From: Massilia sp. YIM B02443
Lineage (GTDB): Bacteria > Pseudomonadota > Gammaproteobacteria > Burkholderiales > Burkholderiaceae_D
Direction of reading: 5' to 3'
DNA: 64,000 nt
Assembly (NCBI RefSeq): GCF_030411955.1
Contig: NZ_JASNRA010000010.1
Coordinates: 124,031-188,030, forward strand
Shown: in pieces, positions 29,849-39,605 of the stretch
How the letters are laid out: each line of letters opens with the position of its first letter
How positions within the stretch are numbered: the stretch's first letter is position 1
The notes under the pieces: generated by a model
Told to the model about the DNA's origin: nothing
Database searches by the model: none
What the model saw: the letters and a program-made list of their open reading frames with translations, nothing else
Program-made: the position numbers and the translations under genes

Positions 29849-31180
29849 ATGATTCGAACATTTTTGATTCCTGCGATGGTTGCACTGTCATTCTTTTCGA
29901 TATCAACAGCAGCTTCTTCCACGACAAAATCGATTGTAGAGGAACCCGCTAAAGCTTTGCCGACCTCAAAGAAACCATATATAGCGCAAGTAGTAGGGCT
30001 GCAATGGCTCAATCCGCTACAAAGAAAAGATTACTCCACCGAATGGCAATTACTTTGGACGATGGGACTCGCACACCCTAATAAGAATGACGATATGGTA
30101 AAGTCTGAACCGGAGCTATTCACTTCCGTTCAACCGGTTCTTGCTATTGCCGCCAACCTGGGAGACGAAAATTTCAAAGGATTTTTTTGGAAATACATAC
30201 ATGCAGCAATATCTCCCTTTAGAGACATTTACTTCAGCGATCCCAAATATTTTTACAATGCTCATTCCATCAAAGATAAGACGTCACGCCGAGAACTAGC
30301 AGGGATTCGCGTCGAGCATGCTCTTCCTCATGGGAAGATAACAGAAAGTGAAGCCACAGAGATTATTGAGGAAATGATCGTCGGGAGTTTCGATATCGGC
30401 AACCCACATTTTCCTAAGTCATGGACACACAATATACCTCCGGACATTCGTCTTACAATGGGAGACACCAACGCTGGCTTCACATCACTTGCACGTGGAC
30501 TCAAATATCTTGAAGAAAACCCATCAAAAACCGTATGGGTAATGAACTGGGATGCGCCAAGCTTTCCCAAAAGCGGAAAACTTAACGAAAACATTGTCTT
30601 GCTCGTGCTTGCCGGTCCCGATTACAAAACCGAACGCGCAGCACTGGCGTGGCTTTCCCATCCTGCTAAGACTGACGTCAGCGCATTCGAATCGGGTTCA
30701 AACCTGCCGTCCCAATCGGCACAGGCATGGAAAACTGTTTTCAACGAAGCTGCGCTGAATGCCGGCAAAAAGCCAGCGGACATCGGGTTCCTGATCCATG
30801 ACGCGAACACTGTCCACCCAAAATCATCCGATCGACTGGCCAACCTCGCCCGTACCGTGACCGAGGAAATTCCCGAGCTCGATTTCATGAAGCAGACGTT
30901 CAATACCTCTGCCGTGTTGGGTGAAATGGGAGCCGGTACCGCGCTCACTAACGTCGCCCTCGCCATTGCCTACGCTAATCACTTCGGCAAGAACGTATTG
31001 GTAGCAGGAACCAGCGACGAGGCTCAGCCGACGGCAACGGTCGTCCTGCCACCCGCGGTGGTCCGCCCAATCAAGCCGGATGAACCCTGGTTTCGGGCAC
31101 GAAGTGGCAATTACACTTATTTGACTTGGTGGGGCATACGGCATGATGCGCCGCCGGACGAGCAGGGCTATTCGAGATAA
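29849..31180 (+). CDS. DUF2875-family protein, Tla3-like lipase adaptor
   Basis: A 443-residue protein whose segment QVVGLQWLNPLQRKDYSTEW followed by QLLWTMGL is the family hallmark of DUF2875 as I know it. In Pseudomonas aeruginosa a DUF2875 protein (Tla3) is needed to deliver Tle3. The start at MIRTFLIPAMVALSF is supported by CGGAGATATC; an upstream ATG at 29711 would add a second hydrophobic segment (ICLFFLTLIISLWIMW) but has no ribosome-binding site. A signal peptide or anchor begins the protein. The gene is markedly A+T-rich in its first half, suggesting transfer with the lipase. Confidence 0.78.
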   Translation: MIRTFLIPAMVALSFFSISTAASSTTKSIVEEPAKALPTSKKPYIAQVVGLQWLNPLQRKDYSTEWQLLWTMGLAHPNKNDDMVKSEPELFTSVQPVLAIAANLGDENFKGFFWKYIHAAISPFRDIYFSDPKYFYNAHSIKDKTSRRELAGIRVEHALPHGKITESEATEIIEEMIVGSFDIGNPHFPKSWTHNIPPDIRLTMGDTNAGFTSLARGLKYLEENPSKTVWVMNWDAPSFPKSGKLNENIVLLVLAGPDYKTERAALAWLSHPAKTDVSAFESGSNLPSQSAQAWKTVFNEAALNAGKKPADIGFLIHDANTVHPKSSDRLANLARTVTEEIPELDFMKQTFNTSAVLGEMGAGTALTNVALAIAYANHFGKNVLVAGTSDEAQPTATVVLPPAVVRPIKPDEPWFRARSGNYTYLTWWGIRHDAPPDEQGYSR

Positions 31181-31238
31181 GGACGCCTTTCGCTGCTAGA
31201 CGGCAGCTGATCTCACCTCGAATCACAGGAGACTAACA

Positions 31239-31502
31239 ATGAAGCGCGTCATCCGATTAGGCGACCCCACCACCCACGGCGGCAAGGTCACCGCCGCCGC
31301 GCCCAACAGCACGGCAATGGGCGTCGCCGTAGCGCGCAAGGGTGACCGCTGCTTCTGCCCGATCAAAGGGCATCAAACATGCGTGATTGCAGAAGGCGAC
31401 CCCAAGGTGCTGATCGACGGAGTACCGGTTGCCTTCGAAGGTCACGCCACGAGCTGTGGCGCAAAATTGATCTCCACTGTACCGAACAGTGGGCGCGGCT
31501 AG
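31239..31502 (+). CDS. PAAR-domain spike-tip protein
   Basis: An 87-residue PAAR protein that caps the VgrG spike. GDPTTHGGKVTAA at the N-terminus, then repeated short beta segments (AVARKGDRCFCP, DPKVLIDGVPVAFEGH, SCGAKLIS) cover the whole length. Conserved His/Cys may hold the zinc at the tip. Clear ribosome-binding site (CACAGGAG). Base composition returns to the high G+C of the chromosome here. It closes the T6SS cargo island. Confidence 0.92.
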   Translation: MKRVIRLGDPTTHGGKVTAAAPNSTAMGVAVARKGDRCFCPIKGHQTCVIAEGDPKVLIDGVPVAFEGHATSCGAKLISTVPNSGRG

Positions 31503-31508
31503 GCGCGC

Positions 31509-31533
31509 TGCGCCGCTCGGGGCGAGCGGCGCA
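31509..31533. terminator. hairpin between convergent genes
   Basis: TGCGCCGCTC / GAGCGGCGCA, 10-bp perfect stem with a 5-base loop, between the PAAR gene and the DUF971 gene. No U-tract on either side; a bidirectional terminator is plausible but unproved. Confidence 0.4.
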
Positions 31534-31544
31534 TCATGTGAAAC

Positions 31545-32000
31545 TTACTTGCAGCCGCAGCTGCCCGACCCGCAACCGCCGCCACCGCCGCCCGACTTGG
31601 CAGCCCTGGCCGCCGCCACTTCCGGCAGCAGCGTATCCGGCGCGCGGCCGGTGGCTTCGTCGAAGCCGGCGGCCTGCAGGCGACCCAGGTACTGCTGCCA
31701 CAGCGACTCCTGGCTGCGGCCCAGCTCGTACAGATAATCCCAACTGAAGATACCGGTGTCGTGGCCGTCGGTGAACACCGGCTTGATCGCGTAGTTTCCG
31801 ACCTGCTCGACGTCGTTGATGCCGACTTCGCGTTTGCCCACTTGCAGCACTTCCTGGCCAGGGCCGTGGCCTTTGACTTCGGCCGATGGCGAGTACACGC
31901 GCATCAGTTCGAATGGAATCGAGAAGGCGTTGCCGTCGTCGTAGGCGATGTCGAGCACGCGCGACTTCTGGTGGAGGGTCAGTTCGGTTGGATTTGGCAT
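31545..32000 (-). CDS. DUF971-domain protein
   Basis: A 151-residue protein with the DUF971 fold (residues 1-105: RVLDIAYDDGNAFSIPFELM, GNYAIKPVFTDGHDTGIFSW). DUF971 is related to the N-terminal domain of gamma-butyrobetaine hydroxylases and is often near iron-sulfur or quinone genes; function unknown. The C-terminus ends in a Gly/Cys tail (GGGGGGCGSGSCGCK) that could bind metal. It follows the HIT gene by 14 bases. Confidence 0.85.
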   Translation of the reverse strand: MPNPTELTLHQKSRVLDIAYDDGNAFSIPFELMRVYSPSAEVKGHGPGQEVLQVGKREVGINDVEQVGNYAIKPVFTDGHDTGIFSWDYLYELGRSQESLWQQYLGRLQAAGFDEATGRAPDTLLPEVAAARAAKSGGGGGGCGSGSCGCK

Positions 32001-32014
32001 GATGACTTCTTTGA

Positions 32015-32443
32015 TCAGTTAAAGCGGCGCGCAATCGCGGCGCCAAGTTGGTTCGACAGCGCGCGGCGCGCCGCCAGGATATCAGGGTCGGTCGAGCGCA
32101 CCGCCTGCGCCCACACCGGCGCCGGGAAATGCGCATCGTCCGCATAACGCGGAATCACGTGCCAGTGCAGGTGCGGCACCACGTTGCCCAGGCTGGCCAC
32201 GTTGACCTTCAGCGGCTGCATGACTTCGCGCACCGCCTCTTCGACCTTGAACACGGCCTCGTTCAGCAGCAGCCGGTCTTGCTGCGACAGGTCGCTCATC
32301 TCGCGCACGTGGTCGCGCCAGATCACACGGCAAAAGCCGGGATAGCTGGCATCATCGACCACGATGACACTGAACTTGTCGCCGGCCCAGGCAACCGGCA
32401 CCGACAGCGCGCACAGCTCGCAGCCTGGTTCTCGCAAAGTCAT
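32015..32443 (-). CDS. HIT-family nucleotide hydrolase
   Basis: A 142-residue histidine-triad protein, usually hydrolysing AMP or dinucleoside polyphosphates. The triad [10 protein letters not shown] lies near residue 100 and CELCAL at residues 8-13. Start [11 protein letters not shown] overlaps the stop of the upstream oxidoreductase gene by an ATGA, so the two are translationally coupled; a longer frame upstream is inside that gene and rejected. Confidence 0.9.
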   Translation of the reverse strand: MTLREPGCELCALSVPVAWAGDKFSVIVVDDASYPGFCRVIWRDHVREMSDLSQQDRLLLNEAVFKVEEAVREVMQPLKVNVASLGNVVPHLHWHVIPRYADDAHFPAPVWAQAVRSTDPDILAARRALSNQLGAAIARRFN

Positions 32444-35400
32444 ACCAGCACCCTTTCGATGCCACCGTTGTTGGCACGCTTGACGTAATCCGGCAGCCAG
32501 TCTTCGCCCAGCAGGTGCTTCGCGATCTCGACCACGATGTAGTCGGCGGTGGTGCCGGCGTCGTCGTTGTAGCGCGACAGGCCCTGCAGGCACGATGGGC
32601 AGCTGGTCAGGATCTTGACGTCACCCTTGAAGCCGTCGGCGCGCAGTTTATCGGCGCCCTTCTCCATCTCGCCTTCCTTGCGCGAGCGGACCTGGGTCGC
32701 GATGTCCGGACGGGTCACGGCGAAGGTGCCCGACTCGCCGCAGCAGCGGTCGTTCTTCTCGATCTTGACGTTATCAATCGTCGCCACCAGCGCGTTCACG
32801 GTCTTGAGCGAATCCTGCATCTTCATCGGCGTGTGGCAAGGGTCGTGGTACATGTAGCGGGTACCGTTCACGCCTTCCAGCTTGACGCCCTTTTCGAGCA
32901 GGTACTCGTGGATGTCCATGATGCGGCAGCCCGGGAAGATCTTCTCGAATTCATATGTCGCCAACTGGTCGTAGCAGGTGCCGCACGAGACCAGCACGGT
33001 CTTGATGTCGAGGTAGTTGAGCGTGTTGGCCATGCGGTGGAACAGCACGCGGTTATCCGTCATCATCTTGTCGGCCTTGTCGTACTGGCCGGCGCCCCTT
33101 TGGGGGTATCCGCAGCACAAATAGCCTGGCGGCAGCACGGTCTGCACGCCCACTTCCCACAGCATCGCCTGGGTGGCCAGGCCGACCTGCGAGAACAGGC
33201 GCTCGGAGCCGCAGCCCGGGAAGTAGAACACGGCTTCGGTGTCGGCCGTGGTCTTCTTCGGATTGCGAATGATCGGAATCACCTTGTCGTCCTCGATGTC
33301 GAGCAGCGCGCGCGCCGTCTTCTTCGGCAGGTTGCCCGGCATTTTCTTGTTGACGAAGTGGATCACCTGCTCGCGGATCGGCGCCTTGCCGGTGGTCGGC
33401 GGCGGCGCCGACGTTTGCGGCTTGGTCAATCCCTTCAGCATGCGGTTGCCCAGGCGCTGCGCCTTGAAGCCCAGGCCGACCATCGCCTGGCGCGTGGCGT
33501 TGATGGTGGTCGGATCGGTCGCGTTGAGGAAGAACATGGCGGCGCGGTTGGCCGGCTTGAAGCTGCGCTTGTCCATCTTGCGCAGCAGGTTACGCATGTT
33601 CATCGACACGTCGCCGAAGTCGATGTTCACCGGACAGGGCGTGACGCACTTGTGGCACACGGTGCAGTGGTCGGACACGTCCTCGAACTCTTCCCAGTGC
33701 CGGATCGACACGCCGCGCCGGGTCTGCTCTTCGTACAGGAAGGCTTCGATCAGGGCGGACGTCGCGAGGATCTTGTCGCGCGGTGAATACAGCAGGTTCG
33801 CGCCCGGCACGTGGGTGGTGCACACCGGTTTGCACTTACCGCAGCGCAGGCAGTCCTTGATGCTATTGGCGATCTCGCCGATGTCGCTCTGCTGCATGAT
33901 CAGGGACTCGTGGCCCATCAGGCCGAACGACGGCGTGTAGGCGTTGCGCAGGTCGGCGTGCGCGCCTTCGAGATTGAGCAGCTTGCCCTTGTTGAAGCGC
34001 CCCTCCGGATCGACGCGCACCTTGTAGTCGCGGAAGTCCTGGATCTCTTCATCCATCAGGAATTCGAGCTTGGTGATGCCGATGCCGTGTTCGCCCGAAA
34101 TCACGCCGTCCAGCGAACGGGCCAGCGCCATGATGCGCTCGACCGCTTTATGGGCGTCCTGTAGCATCGGGTAGTCGTCCGAGTTCACCGGCAGGTTGGT
34201 GTGCACATTGCCGTCGCCGGCGTGCATGTGCAGGGCGACGAACACGCGCGAACGCAGCACGCGCTGGTGGATCGCGGTGCACTCGTCGAGGATGCACTTG
34301 TAGGCGGCGCCGTTGAAGATCTGGCGCAGCGGCGCGCGCAGCTCCTGCTTCCACGACACGCGCACGGTATGGTCCTGCACAACGTCGAACAGGCGCGCAT
34401 CCGGTTGCACGATCAGGCGCTGCTCCAGCGCCGCGCCCAGGTGATCGAGCCCGAACGATTCCAGTTGGGCGCGCGCGTCGTTCAACGGCATGTCCAGATT
34501 GGCCAGGATGAAGCCCCAGCGCTTGCCGACCAGGTCGACCAGCGCGCGCGCCTGCAGCGGGCGCTCGCCCATGATCTCGTCGCGGTCGACGCCGTCGCCG
34601 CTGGCGTCGTCGCTCTTCTCGAGCGGCAGGTGATCGCTGGCGAGATACGCCGCCAGCTGGTCCACTAATTGCAGCTTGTTCTTGATCGACAGCTCGACGT
34701 TGATGCGCTCGATGCCGTCGGTGTACTCGCCCATGCGGTTCAATGGGATCACCACGTCTTCGTTGATCTTGAAGGCGTTGGTGTGGCGCGCGATGGCCGC
34801 GGTGCGGGCGCGGTCGAGCCAGAACTTCTTGCGCGCTTCCGGGCTGACAGCGACAAAACCTTCGCCGACGCGGGTATTCGCCAGGCGCACCACTTCCGAG
34901 GCGGCCAGCGCCACCGCGTTTTCGTCGTCGCCGACGATGTCGCCGAACAGCGCCATCTTCGGCAGCACGCCGCGCTTGGATTTGGTGGCGTAGCCGACCG
35001 CGCGCAGGTAGCGTTCATCCAGGTGCTCCAGGCCGGCCAGGCGCAGCGTGGCAAAGGCCGGGTCGCCGTTCTTCGGCAGGCTGTCCAGGTAATCCTTGAT
35101 CTCGACGATCGACGGAATCGCGTCGCGCGCCTGGCCGAAGAATTCGAGGGCCACGGTGCGCGTGTACTTCGGCATCTTGTGCAGGATCCAGCGGCTCGAC
35201 GTGATCAGGCCGTCGGTGCCTTCCTTCTGGATGCCCGGCAGGCCGGACAGGAATTTGTCGGTGACGTCCTTGCCCAGGCCTTCCTTGCGGAAGCGCTTGC
35301 CCTCGATGGTCAAGGTCTCGGTGCGGAACGGTGCGCCTTTCGGCGCGCCCTTCGGCGACGGATGGGTCCATTCCAGCAGGAATTCGGCGGTCGGCGCATC

Positions 35401-36453
35401 GTGGATCTTGCCCAGGTTGTGGCCAATGCGGGTGACGTCGAGCCAGTCGCCGTTCGGGTCGACCATGCGCCACGAGGCCAGGTTGTCGAGCGCGGTGCCC
35501 CACAACACGGCCTTCTTGCCGCCCGCGTTCATGGCGATGTTGCCGCCCACGCAGGACGCGTGCGCCGAGGTCGGGTCGACCGCGAACACGAAGCCGGCCT
35601 TCTCGGCCGCCTGCGACACGCGCTGGGTGACCACGCCGGCGTAGGTGTGGATGGTGGCGTATTCGCGCTCGACGCCCGGCAGCGCGGTCATCTCGACCTC
35701 GCCGATGCCGATCAGCTTTTCGGTGTTGATCACGGCCGACATCGGCGTAAGCGGAATCGCGCCGCCGGTGTAACCGGTGCCGCCGCCGCGCGGGATGATG
35801 GTCAGGCCGAGTTCGATGCAGCCTTTCACCAGGCCGGCCATCTCGTCTTCGCTGTCCGGAATCACGACCAGGAACGGATACTCGACGCGCCAATCGGTGG
35901 CGTCGGTCACGTGCGAGGTGCGGTGCATGCCGTCGAAGCGGATGTTGCGCTTGTCGGTGTAGGCGCCCAGCACCTTCTGGGCGCGCTTGCGCAGGTCGTA
36001 GGTATCGGCGAACTCGCGGCCGAAGTCGTCCACCGCGCGCCGTGCGGCCGCCAGCAGCTGCTCGACGGCGGCGCTGCGCGACGCCACCATGGCCGGATCG
36101 TCGGCCGCATCGAGCGCATCGACCGTGGTGCGGCGCTTGTCGATCTCGGCCAGGCGGTGGTGCAGGGCCGCGATCAGTTCCGCGCGGCGCTTGGGATTGT
36201 CCAGCAGGTCGTCCTGCAGATAGGGATTGCGGCGCACCACCCAGATGTCGCCCAGCACCTCGTACAGCATGCGCGCCGAGCGGCCGGTCTGTCGCGCGCC
36301 GCGCAGGCTGTCGAGCAATTCCCATGACGACTCACCGAGCAGGCGGATCACGATTTCGCGGTCCGAAAACGAGGTGTAGTTGTAGGGGATCTCGCGCAGG
36401 CGCGCGGGAGCGTTGTCGGCGAGCAGGGTATGGATGTGTGCGGGTGCGTTCAT
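32440..36453 (-). CDS. giant FAD-linked oxidoreductase with Fe-S and CCG domains (DUF3683 type)
   Basis: A 1337-residue fusion enzyme, probably a quinone-linked 2-hydroxyacid (D-lactate-like) dehydrogenase at the membrane. Order: DUF3683-type N-terminus (to about 170), FAD-binding domain with [15 protein letters not shown] (about 230), FAD-oxidase C-terminal domain ([29 protein letters not shown]), two 4Fe-4S clusters ([11 protein letters not shown] near 868; [12 protein letters not shown] near 935), then two CCG repeats ([26 protein letters not shown]) as in GlpC/LutA. Start set at [13 protein letters not shown]; the frame upstream is not conserved-looking. The substrate is not decided by sequence. 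Confidence 0.9.
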   Translation of the reverse strand: MNAPAHIHTLLADNAPARLREIPYNYTSFSDREIVIRLLGESSWELLDSLRGARQTGRSARMLYEVLGDIWVVRRNPYLQDDLLDNPKRRAELIAALHHRLAEIDKRRTTVDALDAADDPAMVASRSAAVEQLLAAARRAVDDFGREFADTYDLRKRAQKVLGAYTDKRNIRFDGMHRTSHVTDATDWRVEYPFLVVIPDSEDEMAGLVKGCIELGLTIIPRGGGTGYTGGAIPLTPMSAVINTEKLIGIGEVEMTALPGVEREYATIHTYAGVVTQRVSQAAEKAGFVFAVDPTSAHASCVGGNIAMNAGGKKAVLWGTALDNLASWRMVDPNGDWLDVTRIGHNLGKIHDAPTAEFLLEWTHPSPKGAPKGAPFRTETLTIEGKRFRKEGLGKDVTDKFLSGLPGIQKEGTDGLITSSRWILHKMPKYTRTVALEFFGQARDAIPSIVEIKDYLDSLPKNGDPAFATLRLAGLEHLDERYLRAVGYATKSKRGVLPKMALFGDIVGDDENAVALAASEVVRLANTRVGEGFVAVSPEARKKFWLDRARTAAIARHTNAFKINEDVVIPLNRMGEYTDGIERINVELSIKNKLQLVDQLAAYLASDHLPLEKSDDASGDGVDRDEIMGERPLQARALVDLVGKRWGFILANLDMPLNDARAQLESFGLDHLGAALEQRLIVQPDARLFDVVQDHTVRVSWKQELRAPLRQIFNGAAYKCILDECTAIHQRVLRSRVFVALHMHAGDGNVHTNLPVNSDDYPMLQDAHKAVERIMALARSLDGVISGEHGIGITKLEFLMDEEIQDFRDYKVRVDPEGRFNKGKLLNLEGAHADLRNAYTPSFGLMGHESLIMQQSDIGEIANSIKDCLRCGKCKPVCTTHVPGANLLYSPRDKILATSALIEAFLYEEQTRRGVSIRHWEEFEDVSDHCTVCHKCVTPCPVNIDFGDVSMNMRNLLRKMDKRSFKPANRAAMFFLNATDPTTINATRQAMVGLGFKAQRLGNRMLKGLTKPQTSAPPPTTGKAPIREQVIHFVNKKMPGNLPKKTARALLDIEDDKVIPIIRNPKKTTADTEAVFYFPGCGSERLFSQVGLATQAMLWEVGVQTVLPPGYLCCGYPQRGAGQYDKADKMMTDNRVLFHRMANTLNYLDIKTVLVSCGTCYDQLATYEFEKIFPGCRIMDIHEYLLEKGVKLEGVNGTRYMYHDPCHTPMKMQDSLKTVNALVATIDNVKIEKNDRCCGESGTFAVTRPDIATQVRSRKEGEMEKGADKLRADGFKGDVKILTSCPSCLQGLSRYNDDAGTTADYIVVEIAKHLLGEDWLPDYVKRANNGGIERVLV

Positions 36454-36596
36454 TGGGTGCAGGCTGGAGATGCAGCTGGATGAGTCAACAGTCGGACGGG
36501 CCCGAAGGATGTTCATTCTAGCGTATTGCGATGCACCACGCTCGGGCAATGCCGGGGCCGCCATTACCGCTGACCCAACAAAATATTTATGCTAAC

Positions 36597-36616
36597 AATA
36601 AAGTGCAAACTTTATT
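36597..36616. promoter_or_regulatory. perfect inverted repeat upstream of the oxidoreductase gene
   Basis: AATAAAGT-GCAA-ACTTTATT, an 8-bp perfect inverted repeat about 145 bases upstream of the oxidoreductase start, in an A+T-rich patch. It also lies downstream of the flavin-reductase stop. Could be an operator or a weak hairpin. Confidence 0.35.
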
Positions 36617-36676
36617 TGCCTTGAACTCGCCCTTTGCAACGTTTATGCAGCGCTACCATGTGAACGGCATATCTCG

Positions 36677-37300
36677 TCAGGCGGGCTTGATCGTGGTCGG
36701 GTCGCCGGCGTCAATGGCCGGCTCGCCGGCACTGACTTCGAAGGCGTCGCCAATCTCGAAGAAATGGCCACCGGCCACGTAGTGGATACTCTTTTTAGCC
36801 AACCCGTTGCCACCCTCTTCCAGCTGCCAGTGGCCGTCGCGGAACGCCGCCGGATCGGCCCAGGCCGCGACCACTTCGCCCAGGAACAGGTCATAGGTTT
36901 CCTGGATGTGGGGCTCGGGAATCAGGCGGCATTCGAGCCACGCCAGGCAGCCGTCCAGCAGCGGCGCGCCGACCCGCTCGCCAGTCCAGGCGCCGGCGCC
37001 GAACGCCGCGAACTTGTCGATTTCGCGGCCGGTGGTCGAACCGACCTGCAGCGTCAGGCGCGCCAGTTCGCGCGACGGCACGTTGAGGGCGAATTCGCCC
37101 GAGGCTTCGATCATGCGCCGCGTCAGCGTGCTCTTGTCGAGCACCACCGCCACCTTGGGCGGCTGGAAGTCGAGCGGCATCGACCAGGCGGCGGCCATCA
37201 CGTTGACGGCTTCGCCATGGCGGCTGGAGACCAGCACGGTCGGGCCGTGGTTCATCAGGCGATAGGCCTTGTCGAGGGGTACGGGAAGGCAGTCGGTCAT
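36677..37300 (-). CDS. flavin reductase-like protein (FMN-binding split barrel)
   Basis: A 207-residue protein of the flavin reductase-like fold: VLVSSRHGEAVNVMAAAWSM, VAVVLDKSTLTRRMIEASGE, FALNVPSRELA, then HIQETYDLFLGEVVAAW. Usually an NAD(P)H:FMN reductase or an FMN-binding protein. Start MTDCLPVPLDK has AAGGA eight bases upstream; an ATG three codons earlier lacks spacing. Stands alone between the oxidoreductase and the YqaA-like gene. Confidence 0.87.
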   Translation of the reverse strand: MTDCLPVPLDKAYRLMNHGPTVLVSSRHGEAVNVMAAAWSMPLDFQPPKVAVVLDKSTLTRRMIEASGEFALNVPSRELARLTLQVGSTTGREIDKFAAFGAGAWTGERVGAPLLDGCLAWLECRLIPEPHIQETYDLFLGEVVAAWADPAAFRDGHWQLEEGGNGLAKKSIHYVAGGHFFEIGDAFEVSAGEPAIDAGDPTTIKPA

Positions 37301-37368
37301 GCGAGGCATCCTTGAAGCTGCATCAATGGTGCCCCATTATGACCGCCAGACGCAGGCCGTGCCGGACG

Positions 37369-37872
37369 CTAGCCGAAGATGCTCGTGAGCATGTCGCCGA
37401 GCCGGTGCCAGAAGCCGTCCGGGATGTACAGCAGCGCGATCGTCATGGTCAGGTAGCGCATGAACTTGCCGATCAGCATGTACATCACGCTCGGCCAGAA
37501 TGGCAGGTGCAGCCAGCCGGCCAGCGTGCACAGCGGGTCGCCGACGACAGGCAACCAGGACAGCAGCATGGTCTTGGCGCCATAGCGCTTGAGCCAGCCG
37601 AACCAGCGGCTGCGGCGTTCCTTGGCGAACGCCACCTTGGCGCGGTAGCCGAGGAAATAATCGAACGCGCCGCCCAGCGTGTTGCCCAGGGTGCCGACCA
37701 GGATGGCCGGCCAGAACATGTCGGGATTGGCCTTGATGACCGCGAACACGGCCGGCTCGGAGCCGAGCGGCAACAAGGTGGCGGATACGAAGCTGACGAT
37801 GAAGATGGAGGTCAGGCCGACGCTGGGTGCGGCGATGAGGTCCAGCAGCCACTGGACGGCGGATTCGATCAT
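37369..37872 (-). CDS. YqaA-type inner-membrane protein (DedA-related)
   Basis: A 167-residue integral membrane protein of the SNARE-associated/DedA superfamily, YqaA branch. Hydrophobic helices are spread through the protein (GLTSIFIVSFVSATLLPLGS, PAILVGTLGNTLGGAFDYFL, MLLSWLPVVGDPLCTLAGWL). GNTLGGAFDYFLG and LSWLPVVGDP are the conserved segments. Possible lipid or small-molecule transporter; function unproved. Start at MIESAVQWLLDLIA. Confidence 0.85.
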   Translation of the reverse strand: MIESAVQWLLDLIAAPSVGLTSIFIVSFVSATLLPLGSEPAVFAVIKANPDMFWPAILVGTLGNTLGGAFDYFLGYRAKVAFAKERRSRWFGWLKRYGAKTMLLSWLPVVGDPLCTLAGWLHLPFWPSVMYMLIGKFMRYLTMTIALLYIPDGFWHRLGDMLTSIFG

Positions 37873-37876
37873 AAGC

Positions 37877-37907
37877 TTGAGCGTTGGTAATATCGCTCCA
37901 TTATAAT
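37877..37907 (+). promoter_or_regulatory. candidate promoter of ilvA
   Basis: TTGAGC (37877-37882) and a perfect TATAAT (37902-37907), 19 bases apart, pointing toward ilvA. It would give a leader of about 140 bases containing a small TATCGT/ACGATA hairpin (37918-37935). Confidence 0.4.
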
Positions 37908-38054
37908 GATCCCTCCTTATCGTAACGACACGATACGTCCAGGCTGCAACCCAGCACTGCGTATCGCCTGCAAGCAACGGTCACCCGCCCGAGCAGAACG
38001 GAATGCGTCGTCCGGATTTGCCAGCCTTGCTGGCCAGACTTTTCCATCCCGACC

Positions 38055-39593
38055 ATGACTACCGACTACCTCAAAAAAATCCTGACCGCCCGCGTCTACG
38101 ACGTCGCCCAGGAAACCCCGCTCGACCTCGCCCCGACCCTGTCCCAGCGCATGGGCAACCGGATTTATTTCAAGCGCGAAGACATGCAGAGCGTGTTCAG
38201 CTTCAAGCTGCGCGGCGCCTACAACAAGATGGCGAACCTGACGCCCGAACAGCTCAAGCGCGGCGTGATCTGCGCCTCGGCCGGCAACCACGCGCAAGGC
38301 GTGGCCCTGTCTGCCTGCCGTCTCGGCTGCCGCGCGCTGGTCGTGATGCCGACCACCACCCCGCAACTGAAAATCGACGCGGTCAAGGCGCGCGGCGGCG
38401 CCAGCGTCGAAGTGGTGTTGCATGGCGATTCGTATACCGACGCCTACAACCACGCGCTGTTGCTGGAAAAAGAGCAGCGCCTGACCTTTGTGCACCCATT
38501 CGACGATCCGGACGTGATCGCCGGCCAGGGCACGATCGGCATGGAAATCCTGCGTCAGCACTCGGGCCCGATCCACGCCATTTTCGTCGCCATCGGCGGC
38601 GGCGGCCTGATCGCCGGCATCGGCGCCTACGTCAAGCAGATCCGGCCCGACATCCGCATCATCGGCGTCCAGACGCTCGACTCGGACGCCATGGCGCGCA
38701 GCCTGCGCGCGGGCGAGCGCGTCACCCTGCCCGACGTCGGCCTGTTCTCGGACGGCACCGCGGTGCGCCTGGTGGGTGAGGAAACCTTCCGCGTGGCCAA
38801 GGAGGTGGTGGACGAGATCATCTTGGTCGACACCGACGCCATCTGCGCCGCGATCCAGGACGTGTTCCAGGACACGCGCAGCATCCTCGAGCCGGCCGGC
38901 GCACTGGCCGTGGCCGGGGCCAAGGCCTATGTCGAACGCGCGCAGATGAACCGCGAACCGATCCGCGGCGAAACCCTGGTCGCGGTGGCCTGCGGCGCCA
39001 ACATGAACTTCGACCGCCTGCGCTTCGTGGCCGAGCGCGCCGAACTGGGCGAATCGCGCGAAGCCGTGTTCGCGGTGACGGTGCCCGAGCAACGCGGCAG
39101 TTTCCGCAATTTCTGCGCCCTGGTCGGCCCGCGCAACGTTACCGAATTCAATTACCGCATCAGCGATGCACAGGAAGCACACGTGTTCGTCGGGGTGCAG
39201 GTGGGCAACCGCAGCGAATCCGGCCTGCTGGCACGCACCTTCGAGCAGCACGGCTACAAGACGGTCGACCTGACCCACGACGAGCTGGCCAAGCTGCACA
39301 TCCGCCACCTGGTCGGCGGAAAAAGTCAGCTGGCGCACGACGAATTGCTGTATCGTTTCGAGTTTCCCGAACGGCCGGGCGCCTTGATGCGCTTCCTGGA
39401 CAGCATGGCGCCGAACTGGAATATCTCCTTGTTCCATTACCGCAACCAGGGCGGCGACGTCGGCCGGATCCTGGTCGGGCTGCAGGTGCCGAAGACCGAG
39501 ATGGAAGCATTCCGGCAATTCCTGGCCTCGCTGGGTTACCGCTACTGGGACGAGAGCGACAATCCCGTCTACAAATTATTCTTGGGGGCATAA
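38055..39593 (+). CDS. ilvA: threonine ammonia-lyase, biosynthetic
   Basis: Deaminates threonine to 2-oxobutanoate, first step to isoleucine; PLP enzyme. The 512-residue length with two C-terminal ACT-like regulatory repeats (RGSFRNFCALVGPRNVTEFN and RPGALMRFLDSMAPNWNISL) marks the biosynthetic, feedback-inhibited form. Catalytic Lys51 sits in SFKLRGAYNK; the PLP phosphate loop is IGGGGLIAGIG. Start ATG follows GACC; the gene is rightward with its own likely promoter and queF close behind. Confidence 0.96.
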   Translation: MTTDYLKKILTARVYDVAQETPLDLAPTLSQRMGNRIYFKREDMQSVFSFKLRGAYNKMANLTPEQLKRGVICASAGNHAQGVALSACRLGCRALVVMPTTTPQLKIDAVKARGGASVEVVLHGDSYTDAYNHALLLEKEQRLTFVHPFDDPDVIAGQGTIGMEILRQHSGPIHAIFVAIGGGGLIAGIGAYVKQIRPDIRIIGVQTLDSDAMARSLRAGERVTLPDVGLFSDGTAVRLVGEETFRVAKEVVDEIILVDTDAICAAIQDVFQDTRSILEPAGALAVAGAKAYVERAQMNREPIRGETLVAVACGANMNFDRLRFVAERAELGESREAVFAVTVPEQRGSFRNFCALVGPRNVTEFNYRISDAQEAHVFVGVQVGNRSESGLLARTFEQHGYKTVDLTHDELAKLHIRHLVGGKSQLAHDELLYRFEFPERPGALMRFLDSMAPNWNISLFHYRNQGGDVGRILVGLQVPKTEMEAFRQFLASLGYRYWDESDNPVYKLFLGA

Positions 39594-39605
39594 GCCCCAT
39601 CTTTG

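Noticed and set aside
39570..39605. preQ1 riboswitch before queF
   Set aside because: Only a short GGGGC-ATAA-GCCCC hairpin is present in the 12-base gap and ilvA end; too little sequence for the aptamer.
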